Part shown: in pieces, positions 1-11,216 of the stretch
How the letters are laid out: each line of letters starts with the position of its first letter
How positions within the stretch are numbered: position 1 is the first letter of the stretch
Origin: Tetracentron sinense
Lineage: Eukaryota > Streptophyta > Magnoliopsida > Trochodendrales > Trochodendraceae
DNA length: 64,000 nucleotides
Direction: 5' to 3'
Assembly (NCBI GenBank): GCA_015143295.1
Contig: CM026571.1
Span: forward strand, 31,834,505 to 31,898,504
Translations under genes and position numbers: made by a program
The notes under the pieces: model-generated
Database searches by the model: none
Told to the model about the DNA's origin: nothing
The model's input: only the letters and a program-made list of their open reading frames with translations

Positions 1-2290
1 TGAATTTAATTCAGTATGTTTTAATTCCATGGAATTCAATTCTTTGGCTCAATTCCAATTCCATAAATCCAAACGCACCCTTAGAGAGGTTACTGGGGTC
101 ACTTCTTGCTCTAATCCCTCTTTTGATTCACTGATGTCAGGTTCTAGAACTAACTAAGTTGGGTCTTGGGCTTTTTCTTTGCCCATGGCCTAATTTATGC
201 GGCTACTCTTTCTTCTTGGAATTCTTTGATCTAGAGCTATTATTTCGACAGTTCTAGAAGATTCAACTTCGTCTAAAGTAGCTAAAATGGCCACAACTGA
301 GTTCTGAGAGTGTTGCCTTTCTGAGAGATTTTGCTCGAGCAGTGTACCAGTTCATTGGAACAACAGAGTTGTAAACTGCTCTGGATCGGGGTTGCTCCTT
401 GTACTAACCACACTAACAGACACCCTTTCATAATTGGGGTATGACATTTTGGTTCTTGGTTCCCTCTAAACACGATGAATAGGAGCTGTCCTTTGCTTTC
501 TAGATCTTATTGGCTTCGACTGGTAATTATGCGCCCTTCTTGGCGGAGCCGAGGGATATTTTCGGTTTTTGAACTAGAGGATCTCTTTAGGATTTTTATT
601 CCTTGGCATTTCGAAAGGGGAAGAACTTATATTCAACACTTTAACCCGAAGGTCATACGATGCTCCAGTTCTTATTTCTGGTTCCGTATTTGTTCGGCCC
701 CAGAATGGGCTGAAATCTCTGGATGATGGACATTGATGTGGATGACGAACAATTGTCGTCATTACTGTGAAAGTCATCGGATTAACGCCTCTGAAAGCAT
801 GCGGGCCCAACCTGAACAACAAATTCTTGTCTATTTATTTTGAGTTCATAGTGGTTCTTACATTAACAGTCGAGTGATTTTGATTACGATTGTTAATGTC
901 CCTTACATAGTTCAAAGAAACTTGCAAGTTCACCTTTTCTTTTCTTGATCCGATAACATCATTGATGATGTCATCGAGTGTTGAGTTCTATCCCAGGGGA
1001 ACCATATTTCTATTGGCCTTCAGTTGCCAAATCATCTCCTTCTTGGAAAGGAAACTATTTGTGGATGAACATATGTCCATCTACTGCTCCTTCATCCTCT
1101 TGAGATGGTTTTGTCTGTGGACTCTTGTGTCCGCAGACTCAGGTCTATTTCTAGACTTGTCTGCGGAGTTGGATACAACTCTGCCCGCTAAGTAACCTTG
1201 GGCTGGACCCTTGGGTCTAGCTGAGCTTTGGGTCTGTGGACCATGATTGGTGTCTGCGGGTGTGCATTACCCCTTGCCCGCGGAATGGCCATGGCCACTT
1301 CTCCTTCTATCCGTAGGATTGGCCTGCAAGCTAGCCTTTTGATTTTGAGCATGAGTCTGTGGGATCAAACTCCTATCCGCGAACTTCTCCTACAGATTGA
1401 TTCCTGTGTACTAGGTTGTTTTTGTTGTTTTTAACCAATTTGGTTGGGGAAGTTATTGTTAAGTCCCTTAAACCAGTGGCCTTGTTCTTTTGCCCTGAGA
1501 GAATTTGGGCAGCATCTCCCCTCTGTTGATAAATTCTTGAGGGGTGAGTTCCAATTAGCAACTTGGGTTGAGGGCTCTCAACAATCTGTCTTAAGATCAA
1601 AACATAGGTTTTTCCTATTTAGACCTTGACTGGATCATGATTTAGGCTCGAAAGGAGATTGCTCCATTAGTTGACCCTGAAGGGTCAACAATTTTGGAAT
1701 CTCCTTTCAGGGTTTTCGGTGACATAGGTTTGTCTTTTGGGCTGACATGTTGCGAAGTGGTTGAGTCACTTTACCTTGTATGCACTCAGTTGGGTACACC
1801 CTCTTTGGTATCCGTGAACAGCGATGTCCGCGGATTGACATTTCTTTTATGATGTGCCCGTGGACTGGCGACCTGCTATTGACGGGCAGCCTGATATGAG
1901 CAGGCAGTCTGCCTTTGATTTTGGCGGGCAACTTGCCTTTCCACCACTGAGTTGTTGGGGTGGGTTTTGCTCTTGTTGCGGGCAGGGGCCTCCTCAACAG
2001 AGACTTAGTCTGGTGACCGCGGCCTCTTGGCAGGTGTCTGACTAGTTGGTCGAACCCTCCTGGTTGGGGCTATTGCTACCTCAGCTCATGTGAGTGGCTG
2101 AGTTGCTGGAATCGACATCGGGGGTATATACACCCGTCGGTTAATCATCAAGACGTAGGCCCGACGCACAGATAGAATCTCGATTATCCTTCAAAAAACC
2201 GATAAGAAAATTGAGGAAATGATTTCTCATTTTCCTTTTTTGTTCTTCTTTAATTTTTTTTATTCTTCATCAAAGATGAGAGGAGAAAAA
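1..2290 (-). mobile_element. 5' internal region of a decayed Ty3-like retrotransposon (runs off the left edge)
   Basis: This stretch lies directly downstream, on the minus strand, of the primer-binding-like site at 2308-2291 and the LTR at 2315 onward, so by position it is the leader and start of the internal region. Minus-strand reading frames of 60-96 codons are scattered through it (1997-1707, 1600-1373, 822-574). They are short, broken and rich in Pro, Arg and Lys, and I recognise no capsid, zinc-knuckle or polymerase motif. The first 80 bases resemble a MITE terminus (AT-rich, ending near 'ccaaacgcaccc'), which may be a later insertion. No host gene is visible. The assignment rests on context. 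Confidence 0.45.
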
Positions 2291-2308
2291 GTCCCACCGG
2301 ACGTGCCA
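2291..2308 (-). other. primer-binding-like site of the minus-strand Ty3-like element
   Basis: On the minus strand the sequence TGGCACGTCCGGTGGGAC begins six bases after the LTR terminus (ACA at 2317-2315). A TGGC-type box just inside the LTR followed by a GGTGGGAC motif is common in plant Ty3 elements of the Tat/Athila group. The tRNA partner cannot be fixed by eye. Confidence 0.5.
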
Positions 2309-3397
2309 GAAATTTGTAACGCGTAAATTTTGTTGCATGTCAAATTGCCTCAATTGTTGTATGAAGTTTATTATTTTGTGTGGGGGACTATCTTTCAAAC
2401 CCGAGCAAACTCGGATTGTTAATTACCTTCCCAATTTAGGAAAGAACCTCTAATTAAGAAGAACAAATATTTGAATAAAATATATTTATTTATTCAAAGG
2501 GGTTGCCCAAATCCCATGTAGGCGTTACAGGATACCTTGTAGAGGTTTTTGTATCCAAAAAAAAAGAGAGGTGGCCATATTGGGGGTTCACCTGATATTC
2601 TCTATTGATGGAGATCCTTCTTCTTCCTCTTTAGTTTTTGTTTTCCTGCCGAAGAAAATAAAGCTCTTTTTCTCTCTCTTCTTCGGCTTCGTTCTTGGTT
2701 CTTTGTATCTTCTTTCTCGCCTCTTCTTTATGGGAGTTTCTTGTGAAAAACTCATTTTTTTATAGCATTTAGAGAGTCCTTTTTGGACTCCACTTTGACT
2801 TCCTATCTTTTAGGGAATCAAAAAGGTTATCTCCTTTTAGAGAAAGTCACCTGTCCTTTGACAGTTGGTTTTCCTTATCTTGGGGAAACTTGGTACGCAT
2901 GAGAGTCCTTTTTTTTTAAGGACTGCAAATTAGTTTCCATTTTTTGGGAATCTTAAGAGGATAAGGCTTCCCTTCAAAAGAGGGAAGAGTCTTATCTTCC
3001 AAGAAAATGGGAGAGATTACTCCCCCTTATCGAATGGGGTGTCATATGACACTCTATTATTGGAGGAAAAGAGGGGATTTCTATCTTGGGATCCCCTAAA
3101 ATTGACAAAGAGTCATTTTTTATCAGAGATTCTCTGTCACTTGGCAGTTAGTATTTGACTGCCAGCTGGGAAAGTGTAGAACCCCGAATCTTCAATTCAC
3201 TAAGTAGTGAATAGTGTTCAAGTGTAGTCTTATACACTAATGGGTTTATGATGATGAGAATGTTTGGATATATGGTGTGCATGTGTTGATGGGTATATAT
3301 AGCCTAAAGGAGTGTGTTTTGAGTGTATAAGGTGTTAGAATGGCATTGGAGAGGGTCCAAGTAGTAGAAAAAGGGTTTTGCAGCAAAACAAGGGAGC

Positions 3398-3544
3398 ACC
3401 GATCGCTCGGTAATAATACCGATCGCTCGGAAGCTGTCGACTGGTCAAAGATTTTGTATGGGAAAAAATTCTAGAGAGGGTGTTTCCAACCGATCTCCCG
3501 GTCGAAACCACCGATCGCTCGGTCCTGACTACCGACCGATCGGT
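3398..3544. repeat. tandem short palindromes in LTR-A1 U3
   Basis: Five copies of a 14-bp near-palindrome of the type ACCGATCGCTCGGT occur in about 150 bp (3398, 3418, 3489, 3509, 3531), ending some 60 bp before the TATA box. Spacing is irregular and one copy reads ACCGATCTCCCGGT. The location suggests promoter-proximal binding sites, but that is inference. Confidence 0.85.
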
Positions 3545-3602
3545 TACACGCAGATTTTCTTCATTAAGGGTTTATCAGTCTTTAACCATCACCCCCTTTG
3601 CC

Positions 3603-3609
3603 TATAAAA
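3603..3609 (+). promoter_or_regulatory. TATA box of solo LTR A1
   Basis: CCTATAAAAGGC at 3601-3612 is a strong plant TATA match. It is followed by a purine-rich GAGA/AAGAAG leader like a retroelement 5' UTR. LTR-A3 has an equivalent on the minus strand (CCCTATAAATGCCC near 17828-17815). Confidence 0.75.
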
Positions 3610-4478
3610 GGCCCAGTTCGTGCCTTAGGGTTTCAGAAACCCTTAAGGCATAATTTTAAGAGAGATTTGAGAGGAGAAGAAGGAGAAAGGCTAGGGTTTG
3701 CTCAAGCTTGAAGAAGAAGATTAAAGCTTCCCTTCTTTAGTGTTTTGCATTGAAGATCTCAAGGTTCTCACTTGTTCCAAGCCTTTGGAATCAAATTCAT
3801 TGATTTCACCAAGGTAGATACCCTCTACTATCCACGTTGTTTGGTTCTACTAGTATGTTCTCCTCATTCTATGCCAAAATCTTAGATTGATATGGTATGT
3901 GATGATTGATTTTATACTTGGACATAAACTACTATTATTGAGCACTCTATGTGTTTGGTTTAATGCCTCAAAGGAATTTTATGTTTAAATATGCTATTAT
4001 TCTCATATGCTTCACAAGTCTCACATGTACACAAGCTTGCATGAATCGGATCTCTCACAAGTATAAGATTTCAAAGCTCATAAGAAACATTTTAAGAAAA
4101 TCACACAAGAACTCATAAGTGATTATGCCAAACTTTGGGTTGGTTTCTAAGATCGGTTACCCATGCTCCAAGGATCTCAATGTCTAAGATCTCATATGCT
4201 CTAAGGATCTCACACACTCATAAGGACCTCAATGCTCACAAGTGCTCATAAGTTTCATATATTCTCTATGCTCTAAGGATCTCACATGCTCTATCGATCT
4301 CATAAGAACTCATAAGTGCTCCACGCTCATAAGAACTCATAAGATACACTCATAAGTTGTTGATTCTCGCAAAACCTCATAAGATGACGTTTTTACACGA
4401 AAGCTTATAAGGACATGATTTTAGAAAATATGCACATTTGATTTATACTCTATGCTCTACAATTTCTATAATATAAAC

Positions 4479-5340
4479 CTGGTTAGGATCGGACCAGACC
4501 GGTCGGTCGTACCGGTGGAATCGGGAACCGGTCCCCTAACCGGTTCCCAAAACCCTCAAAACCGGGTAGAATTAAGAACTAGCTGTTTGCGTGAGAACTG
4601 TGAGAACCGGCCGGTTGAACCGGTAACCGATGGAAATAGCGATCGATTCCCATAACCGGCCAGTTCCATGGTGAGACTGTTTATGGCTGTTTCCGGCCAT
4701 TCTGGCCTGCCAAATGCCCAAAAAAATAAATTTTTTTTAGGGTTTTGACCCCTTTAGGTATATAAAGGAAAGATTATGTTAGAATTGGGGGTTTTTTAAG
4801 AAGAGAAAGAGAAGAAAAATCTAGGGTTCTTGGAGAAAAAGCTATGTTCTTACCTTCCAAAAAAGAAGAAGTTGTGTTCATCACCAAGTGAAATAATATG
4901 AGCAGAACATTGGTTGCAGTGAAGATGAATTGCAAAAATCAATCTAAAACTCCGGTTGGGTGGAACCTGAATCTAAGTTGTTACCTTATTCTGAACCTAC
5001 CTGAAGCTTAAACTCCGGTTGGGATGAGCACGGAGGAACTCGTGGGAGAAGTTTTCTTTTTGATGATAACTTGGTAACTTATGGGAGAAGTTTTCTCCAA
5101 AGGTACTGTCATGGTCATAGTCAATGTCGGATCCCATGAGTCTTTTGCTCAAGTAAACACTAAAGGCAGGCAATTTTGACCGATTGACATGAACAACTGA
5201 ATTTATAATGTGTTTAGGGGCTTAAAAAATAAGTTTTGGAGGGTTTATTGACGAACCGGACGGACCGGCCGGTTGAACCAGTGGAACCGGGAACCGGTCC
5301 TCTGACCGGTTCGATGGCCGGTCCGGTTTTGAAAACAGTG
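4479..5340. mobile_element. 862-bp hAT-like MITE nested in LTR-A1
   Basis: The exact 8-bp repeat ATATAAAC flanks this block (4471-4478 and 5341-5348). Both ends are dense in ACCGG/CCGGT phrases, arranged as an imperfect inverted repeat ('ggaccagaccggtcgg' on the left, 'ggccggtccggttttg' on the right). An 8-bp duplication without a transposase reading frame fits a non-autonomous hAT element. The interior has two copies of a 'ctccggttggg' phrase (4951 and 5011) and no credible gene. The ORF at 4452-4655 merely crosses the CCGG-rich end. Confidence 0.85.
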
Positions 5341-5396
5341 ATATAAACTGTATGCATGATCTTGTTATAACATTGTTGGCTAGTGGTTGGTACCCA

Positions 5397-5573
5397 CTGA
5401 GTGTTTCAATACTCAGCCATACATTTTGATTGTCGGCAGGTGCACGAGTCCCTTTCGATATCTGTGGTTCGGAGCCTTGGGTAGAGAAAGAGTATTACGA
5501 CCCGGAGCCTTTTATGGACTATTACTAAGATGATGGATCGTATGATAGGCGGTCCGACTTTGATTTTTGTTGA
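5397..5573 (+). other. conserved LTR-A block: hairpin, CAG, short acidic reading frame (copy A1)
   Basis: A hairpin (CTGAGT, 8-base loop, ACTCAG; 5397-5416) is followed by a pyrimidine-leaning stretch, a splice-acceptor-like GGCAG at 5435-5439, and a frame from 5448 reading VPFDICGSEPWVEKEYYDPE and on to DYY, stop at 5526-5528. Beyond that stop the frame continues DDGSYDRRSDFDFC to a second stop at 5571. The other LTR-A copies (7900, 10202, 10795 and, reversed, 12082) share the same order and a related peptide. It is not known whether the frame is translated. Confidence 0.6.
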
Positions 5574-6348
5574 CTACGATAGTTAGAAAGATATGATAAG
5601 TGAGAGTGGGACTTATCCACTCCATCTTTTGGATATATATATATATTTTGTTGGTTCAAACTTGAACTAATCGATAGGAGTAATTATTGTAAGTTTCTTA
5701 CGCTATGTTTTATAAATTGTTTCTGCTATGTATATCTCATGTACTCTGACTTGTTGTTACATGTGCCTTATGTATCATATGGGATGTATGATACGGCGGT
5801 CATGAGCTAAAGTATCCCTAACTTCTAGGGGGTATTTTGGGTCGTGACAGAAAGGACTGACCTTGGTTAGTCCGCAAATTAAAGGGGTGAGACCATGGGT
5901 CTCACCCGCGGTCTAGGTCAGGTCTAAAGCCTATTTGGGCTACGGACCAGGGTCTAACCTTAGTCAGTCCGCGGACCAAGACAATGTGTGTAGAGCCCCG
6001 GAACTTTTTACCATGTATTGGGACCAGTGCCAAGGCATGAAGCCCTTGTAATCTTCCATTTCTATGAAATGAGAAATTTTGAACAACTCTAAGTGTTAAG
6101 AAGTAGTATTCCTAAGTCGAATATATCGAAAACCCGAGTTACTGAAACCCATTTACGGATCAGTCGACTTAAGGGGCAATTTAGTCAATAAATAAAGTAG
6201 AAATTAGAAATTTTGAAATATCAGGAATGTTCCTTTTCAAAAGACGAATCCAACGCAAGTTGAATCGTCAAAATCGGGCAACCGAGTCAAGTTATGGCCG
6301 AATTACCAAAGTATGAAAAAATAGGAGAAAACAACAAAATCTGAAGGG

Positions 6349-6592
6349 TGTGATCGATCGCAAGTCAGGTGCGATCGATCACATGCAGGCGAAACAGGTC
6401 CTAAACTCTCGGGGTCATATGCGATAGATGGATCCCCAGGTGCGATAGATCGTAGGGATCTGCGATCGATCGCAAGAATGTGCGATCGATCGCATATAGG
6501 GGAAAATTAGACCAGAAAGGTTCAGGTTCATGTGCGATAGATCGCATCCAGGTGCGATCGATCGCAGATAAGTGTGCGATCGATCGCATGCG
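6349..6592. repeat. tandem short palindromes in LTR-A2 U3
   Basis: About eight copies of TGCGATCGATCGCA or close variants (some read GCGATAGATCGC) fill 240 bp. They sit where LTR-A1 has its ACCGATCGCTCGGT array. The palindrome itself differs between the two copies although the surrounding LTR is the same family. Confidence 0.85.
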
Positions 6593-7899
6593 GTAGCAGA
6601 TTCTGGATTTGAGGGTCTTAAACCCTTTTCTTGTTTAGGGATCCTCATTTGAGGTATTTCTAACCTAGAGAGGACAGAAAGAGGGGAGAAAGGAGAAGAT
6701 GATTTTGGGGAAATCCTCCAATGTGGCTTTGATTGGAGATCAAAGGGGGTTCAAACTTGAAGATTTTCAAAGAAGGATCCTTCCTCAAGCACTTAGAGTT
6801 CCTCAAACCCAAAGAGGGGTTCTTCTTCAAGGTTGGGACTCCAAATCAAGGGTGTTATCCACTCTATTGAAGGTCGGTACCCTACACTACCCTCCTAGTT
6901 CATAGTCTCTTTTATTTTATATTTTTCCCTAAATTTCTAAGCAAGATAATGTGGGATGAATGGATGAATGGATGGTGGTGTGGATGTGAATGGGCGATTG
7001 GATGCCGTGTGGTTGTTGTAATGAATGAAATGGGGAGGGCATTGTACCAATAATGAATACACACGTGTGTTGTGATCGTTAACCCACTTAGAACTTTAAG
7101 ATTTAGGATTAACCATAATGCACATACCACGCGTTCGATGAAATGCCAAGGTGAATAAAATGAGTTGTAAATGAAGAAATTGAAAGCTTAAATGATTTTG
7201 AAATTGTTAGGGTGTATGATAGTGTGATTACTTGTTTTCCCTAATGTTTTATGAATGCCTACTTGTTCAAATTGTTATGCTATGAAATGAAATCCCCTAA
7301 ACGTCATATTTAATCTCAATGTAAGTATGTACACCATTCCACGAGCACGGCATGCATGACATGTTTTTCTGACGTTTTTGCAAGAGTAAGGATGTTAGGG
7401 GTGGGACATATCTTACGATACAAGAGGAGAAGAACAAGCATTCCTTAGGAGGGAGTTTACACTTTCCTCCCTTCTATGAGGGATCTCCCCTCACTCACAA
7501 GTGCATTGCATTAAAGAAGGGCCTCCCTTCCCTCTCAAGGCATATCATGAAAGAAAAGTATCTCTTCCCTCTCAAGGCATCTCACAAGCGTATCTCACAA
7601 GTACATGAGCATGTTGAACTCCCAAGCAAGCACGCATGACAAGCATGACACACATGACATGGCATGACACGCATGGCACGATAGACAAGTTTTCAAGTAC
7701 AAAAATGGTATTTTAAGTCAAGTCAAGTGCACAATGTTTTTCAAGGATTTTGTCGGCTTTCACAAAATGCAAGCATGATTATCAACTGCTTTACTATCGC
7801 GTGACGATATGAATTGTTCCTACTTTATATCTGTGAACTGCTTCCTACTTTCCATATAGTTATTATTTGCTATGACTGTTGGTTAGTATTTGATACACG

Positions 7900-8049
7900 C
7901 TGAGTATTCCATGCTCAGCCGTACTTCTTATGTTGGCAGGTTCTAAGGGAGCTGCTGCTCCATTCGATGTCTCTGCTCCTGGCCCATAGGTGGAGGAAGA
8001 GTACGTTGAGGAGCCTGTGGAGGAACCTCAGGGTGAGGGTTACTATTAG
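7900..8049 (+). other. conserved LTR-A block, copy A2
   Basis: Hairpin CTGAGTATTCCATGCTCAG (7900-7918), then TTGGCAG (7933-7939), then from 7951 the frame AAAPFDVSAPGP, a TAG where other copies have Trp, and VEEEYVEEPVEEPQGEGYY with stop at 8047-8049. Same architecture as copy A1, with one presumed nonsense change (TGG to TAG). Confidence 0.55.
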
Positions 8050-8632
8050 GTTGTGGTAGATTCTGAGTGGATAGCTGTGGGTGAGTTAAGAGAGATGTAT
8101 TCATGTATTTTGGCGGGCTTGTCCGCACTTTCTTTTGCGTATCTTTTTGTACAAACTTGGATCATGTATATACATAGAGGTTTGATTTGTCTTCCACTGT
8201 GCTATGTTAGAATATGTTTCTGCTGTTTATATCTTCTTTGTATATGCTCTGTGGGTTTTGTAGGATGGTTTGTCAAGCAAGTCGTGTAAATCATGATTAG
8301 TCGTCCAAAGTTCACTCTAACTCCTAGGGTGGGTTTTGGGTCGCGACGATGTGGGACCATGGGTCCAACCCTTAGTCTAGGTTGAGTCCTTGGCTTTTTA
8401 TGGTCATAGATTGGGCTAGTCATTGACTAGTCCACGGATAGACTCATAGAGTCTATCCTCAAAGCTTAAGTGGTGGTCTCCCACAAAGGCAAACCCGAAC
8501 CACGTGTCAGTCCCCTAAGGACTAATACAAATGGGTATTCATGCGGCATTATTGCCCTACTGCCAACATTTAAAGCTAAGCTAGCTGGCAGTGAGCCAAC
8601 CCTTTGCCAGCTGGTGCGCGTGCCTTTAGCAT

Positions 8633-9806
8633 TGTTGGACATATATGCCCTCGAAAGCCAATAAGAGACTTTTCTATGTTGATTAGACGAACATCATATT
8701 CACACAACCAACTATAAAGGGTATTTTTATAAATTACTGTCTCATTTGATGATGACATAAAGTTCCATAGGTAACATTGTAGGAAAATCATACAAAGGTT
8801 GCGAGGAGATGATTTTCCAGTTCCTTGTAAACCAAATATTGTTCGAAGCCTCTAGAGTACTGGTTGGGCACCGTACTTCATCATGACTTGCACATGTGTA
8901 GTTCTATAAGATAGTGTGATGAATCTCACTCACAGAGAGTGTTGACTCTTAACTAACATGTGAGTATATGTAACAAGTACATAATACTGAACAGGGTCAC
9001 TAGTGGATATCTTATAGAATACACTGTCAAATTGTATTAGGGTTATCCATTCAACAAATTGTCCTTAGACCTGAGAGGTTAATATTTTCTCAAACATCTA
9101 TTTATATGGCTTTGATGTGTCAATTAGCAATGTGCAATTCACAGGACTAACTCTAGGTACGTTGGGTCATGTACACAATGTTTGGAGAAGTGTGTAAACA
9201 CTCAATAAGGAATCCACTACTCCTTAATTGGAGCTAATGATATTAAGGTGATACTTGTTGAACTGAACTGTTAAATCCACTACTGGTGCTTTTCGGTAAA
9301 ATGGTCTTTATTGAAGTTGATATTTTCAATATGGAAAAGTATATCACAACTGCTGCTTTTCAGTAAAATGGTCTTTATTGAAGTTGATATTTTCAATATG
9401 GAAAAGTATATATAATATATATGTCAGTTCTTTTATAATGATTCTTCAAAGTGTTTTGGAAGTTCAGTTCAATGAAAAAGTATTCATGAGAAAAATTTCT
9501 ATTCATAAGCTAGGGACTAGACAGTGGAATTGTTCCAATCCCGGAAGCTTACAAGTGATACCGGAATGTGGAAGGATTTATTTGTAAAAATATTGTGAGA
9601 TGGTACTTACAAGCAATTCTCTAATTTCTGGAGGTTAGTCACATTGTGTTAATGGACATTATTGTGATTGATGGAAGTCCAGGGACATAGATAAAATTAT
9701 ATGATCCTAATGGAGTTTTTGGAGAGTGTTTCCTAGCAACAATGATTCAACCAAAAAGGTGAAGTACTTGGTCTCACAACTGGAAATAAGAGATCCCTTT
9801 AGATCC
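8633..9806. mobile_element. LTR-like sequence D (borders uncertain)
   Basis: It opens with TGTTGGACATATATGCC, a start typical of plant Ty1/copia LTRs, directly after the interrupted Ty3-like LTR. A possible end is the ACACA near 9806, but I could not find a matching target duplication (AGCAT precedes the start), so the 3' border is a guess. No coding capacity. It includes a 66-bp tandem duplication (9288-9411). From 9807 to about 9960 the sequence is AT-rich and unassigned. Confidence 0.4.
9288..9411. repeat. two-copy 66-bp tandem duplication
   Basis: The segment starting GCTTTTCGGTAAAATGG and ending GGAAAAGTATAT is repeated almost exactly at 9354 (one G/A difference noticed). It is local and probably arose by slippage or unequal exchange. 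Confidence 0.85.
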
Positions 9807-9959
9807 CACACACTAGGACCTTCTTAAAGCTTTTAATTTAATTAGTAATTAAATTAATTAATTTTTCTAAGTAATCATTATATGGTATAGTGAAACTCTA
9901 AAATGTAAAATCACATTGGATGTGATAAACCAAATGGGTAGGACCCATTGGGGATTTTG

Positions 9960-10614
9960 ATAAAAGATTAAAGGTGACCTTTAGGGTTTAGGAAACCCTA
10001 AGGGGCCTCATAAGCGCTCTAAGGAACTTAACATGACTCAAAGAACTCATAAGACTCTAACTCTCATACGACTCATATGGTTTTGATTTTATACGGAAAC
10101 TCATAAGGAATTGAAACTAGTATGAGCTTTCATGGATTTCTACGCTCTATGTCTTTGCATGTGAATGATATTATTACATTGTTAATTAGTAGTTTGTATA
10201 CACTGAGTATTTCATGCTTAGTCGAATTATTGACTTCAACAAGTTCTGTGGATGTTCTTGCTCCTGAGCCTTGGATAAAGGAGGAGTACTATGAGCCAGA
10301 GCCCACTATGTATCATCATCAGGATGATGGAGCTCTAGATAGGTGGCCGTATCTAGATTATTGTTGAGAGAGTGAAGGAGAGTTATACTTTGCATTTTGA
10401 GAGTGTTTGAGTGTGAGACTTGTCCACTTTATACTTTACGCTTTTGTTTACATTCTGTTGATTCGGGCTTGGATCCTATTACAGGTTTTTGCTTCTGCTA
10501 TGTTTTGCTTCCTCTATGTTATACCTTGTGTATTTCATAGGATGGTATGGTTTGATAAGGTACATAACGAGCCAAAGTATCCTTAACTCCTAGGGGGTAT
10601 TTTGGGTCGCGATA
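9960..10614 (+). mobile_element. 3' part of an LTR-A copy (number 4)
   Basis: It contains the family's CTCATAAG-rich stretch, the hairpin (10202-10221, ACTGAGTATTTCATGCTTAG), the acidic frame ending DYLDYC-type (10230-10367, intact here: SVDVLAPEPWIKEEYYEPEP onward) and the tail TAGGGGGTATTTTGGGTCGC ending near GATA at 10614. The U3 half is missing, so the left border is approximate. The 81-codon ORF at 10122-10367 ends in this conserved frame. Confidence 0.7.
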
Positions 10615-11216
10615 ATAAGTCTGCATGAGTGGTGAGTATGAATTTATCATGAAATTATTATATGAATTGTTTTATGTTTCCGCACTCTGATTTATGAATT
10701 ATGTCAAGACTGTAAATGGCTATTAATTATATTGTTAATTATGCTTTGTATCTGCTAAGTAATTCTAATACTCAGTCAAACTTTTATTGTTTGGTAGGTT
10801 TAAGATTTAACATTTGTGCTCCAGGACCGTGGATTGAGGAAGAATACGAAGAGGAGCCCAAAGGTGATTATCCTGAAGGGGAATGAAATTTAGATAGATG
10901 ACCCTACTAAGGAGTTAGTAGTTAATTTAATTTGAATAAAGTTGTACTCAGACAGTTTTAATGATGTTGCTTAGGTTGGATTTCAGTTCTTAAATTTTAT
11001 GATCACATGGGATGATCATATTAATTTATAGTGTGATTGGTCATATTTATTTTGAATGTTGAAATTTTAAGGATTATCAATTGATTTATGTTTAATGCTG
11101 AAGAAATTTTGAGACTTGCGTTTTTATATGCCTTATATAAGCTGTTAGGATGAGTTGGATATGCAGGTAACAGTCCAAATTCTTATTTGACTGATATAGG
11201 ATTTTGGGGTGTTACA
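10615..11216 (+). mobile_element. 3' part of a more diverged LTR-A copy (number 5)
   Basis: It follows copy 4 directly. It holds the hairpin relative (CTAAGTAATTCTAATACTCAG, near 10757), TTGGTAGG, and a frame FNICAPGPWIEEEYEEEPKG ending in a stop at about 10884-10886. The tail reads GATTTTGGGGTGTTACA, ending 11216. The next base belongs to a MITE fragment, so this end may be a junction. Confidence 0.6.

Larger units (their letters stand above)
3175..5849 (+). mobile_element. solo LTR A1 (Del/Tekay-like Ty3 family), + orientation
   Basis: It begins TGTAGAACCCCGAA and ends GGGTCGTGACA, and the exact 5-bp repeat GAAAG flanks it (3170-3174 and 5850-5854). No internal region follows, so it is a solo LTR left by LTR-LTR recombination. 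A TATA box at 3603 puts U3 at about 430 bp and leaves a very long R-U5. Length is 2675 bp, or about 1.8 kb without the nested MITE at 4479-5340. The terminal sequences are typical of plant Del/Tekay chromovirus LTRs (from memory). Partial or complete relatives lie at 5989, 9960, 10615 and 11830. Confidence 0.92.
5989..8348 (+). mobile_element. solo LTR A2 (same family as A1)
   Basis: It starts TGTAGAGCCCCGGAA and ends GGGTCGCGACG, so the final CA appears mutated to CG. The exact 5-bp repeat ATGTG flanks it (5984-5988 and 8349-8353). Length is 2360 bp with no internal region. It carries the family landmarks in order: U3 palindrome array (6349-6592), long R-U5 with CTCAAGGCAT/CTCACAAG-type phrases, then the hairpin and acidic frame near 7900-8049. 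An obvious TATA box is missing where A1 has one. The ORFs at 6401-6648 (minus) only reflect the GCGATCGATCGC repeats. Confidence 0.92.
2315..8632 (-). mobile_element. 5' LTR of the Ty3-like element, interrupted by two solo LTRs (right border uncertain)
   Basis: Read on the minus strand, the sequence ends in ACA at 2315 just before the primer site. It has a TATA-like box (GCTATAAAA) at about 2768-2759 and a long C/T- and A-rich leader. Two solo LTR-A insertions, at 3175-5849 and 5989-8348, interrupt it; each has an exact 5-bp target duplication. Removing them leaves about 1.27 kb in three pieces (2315-3174, 5855-5988, 8354-8632), a reasonable LTR length. The pieces share related phrases around 'gaccatgggtc' and 'gtccgcgga'. 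The right border is provisional because another LTR-like terminus starts at 8633. Confidence 0.5.

Noticed and set aside
1854..2045. Trp/Gly-rich 63-codon ORF
   Set aside because: Overlaps an equally open minus-strand frame in the retroelement leader; no domain.
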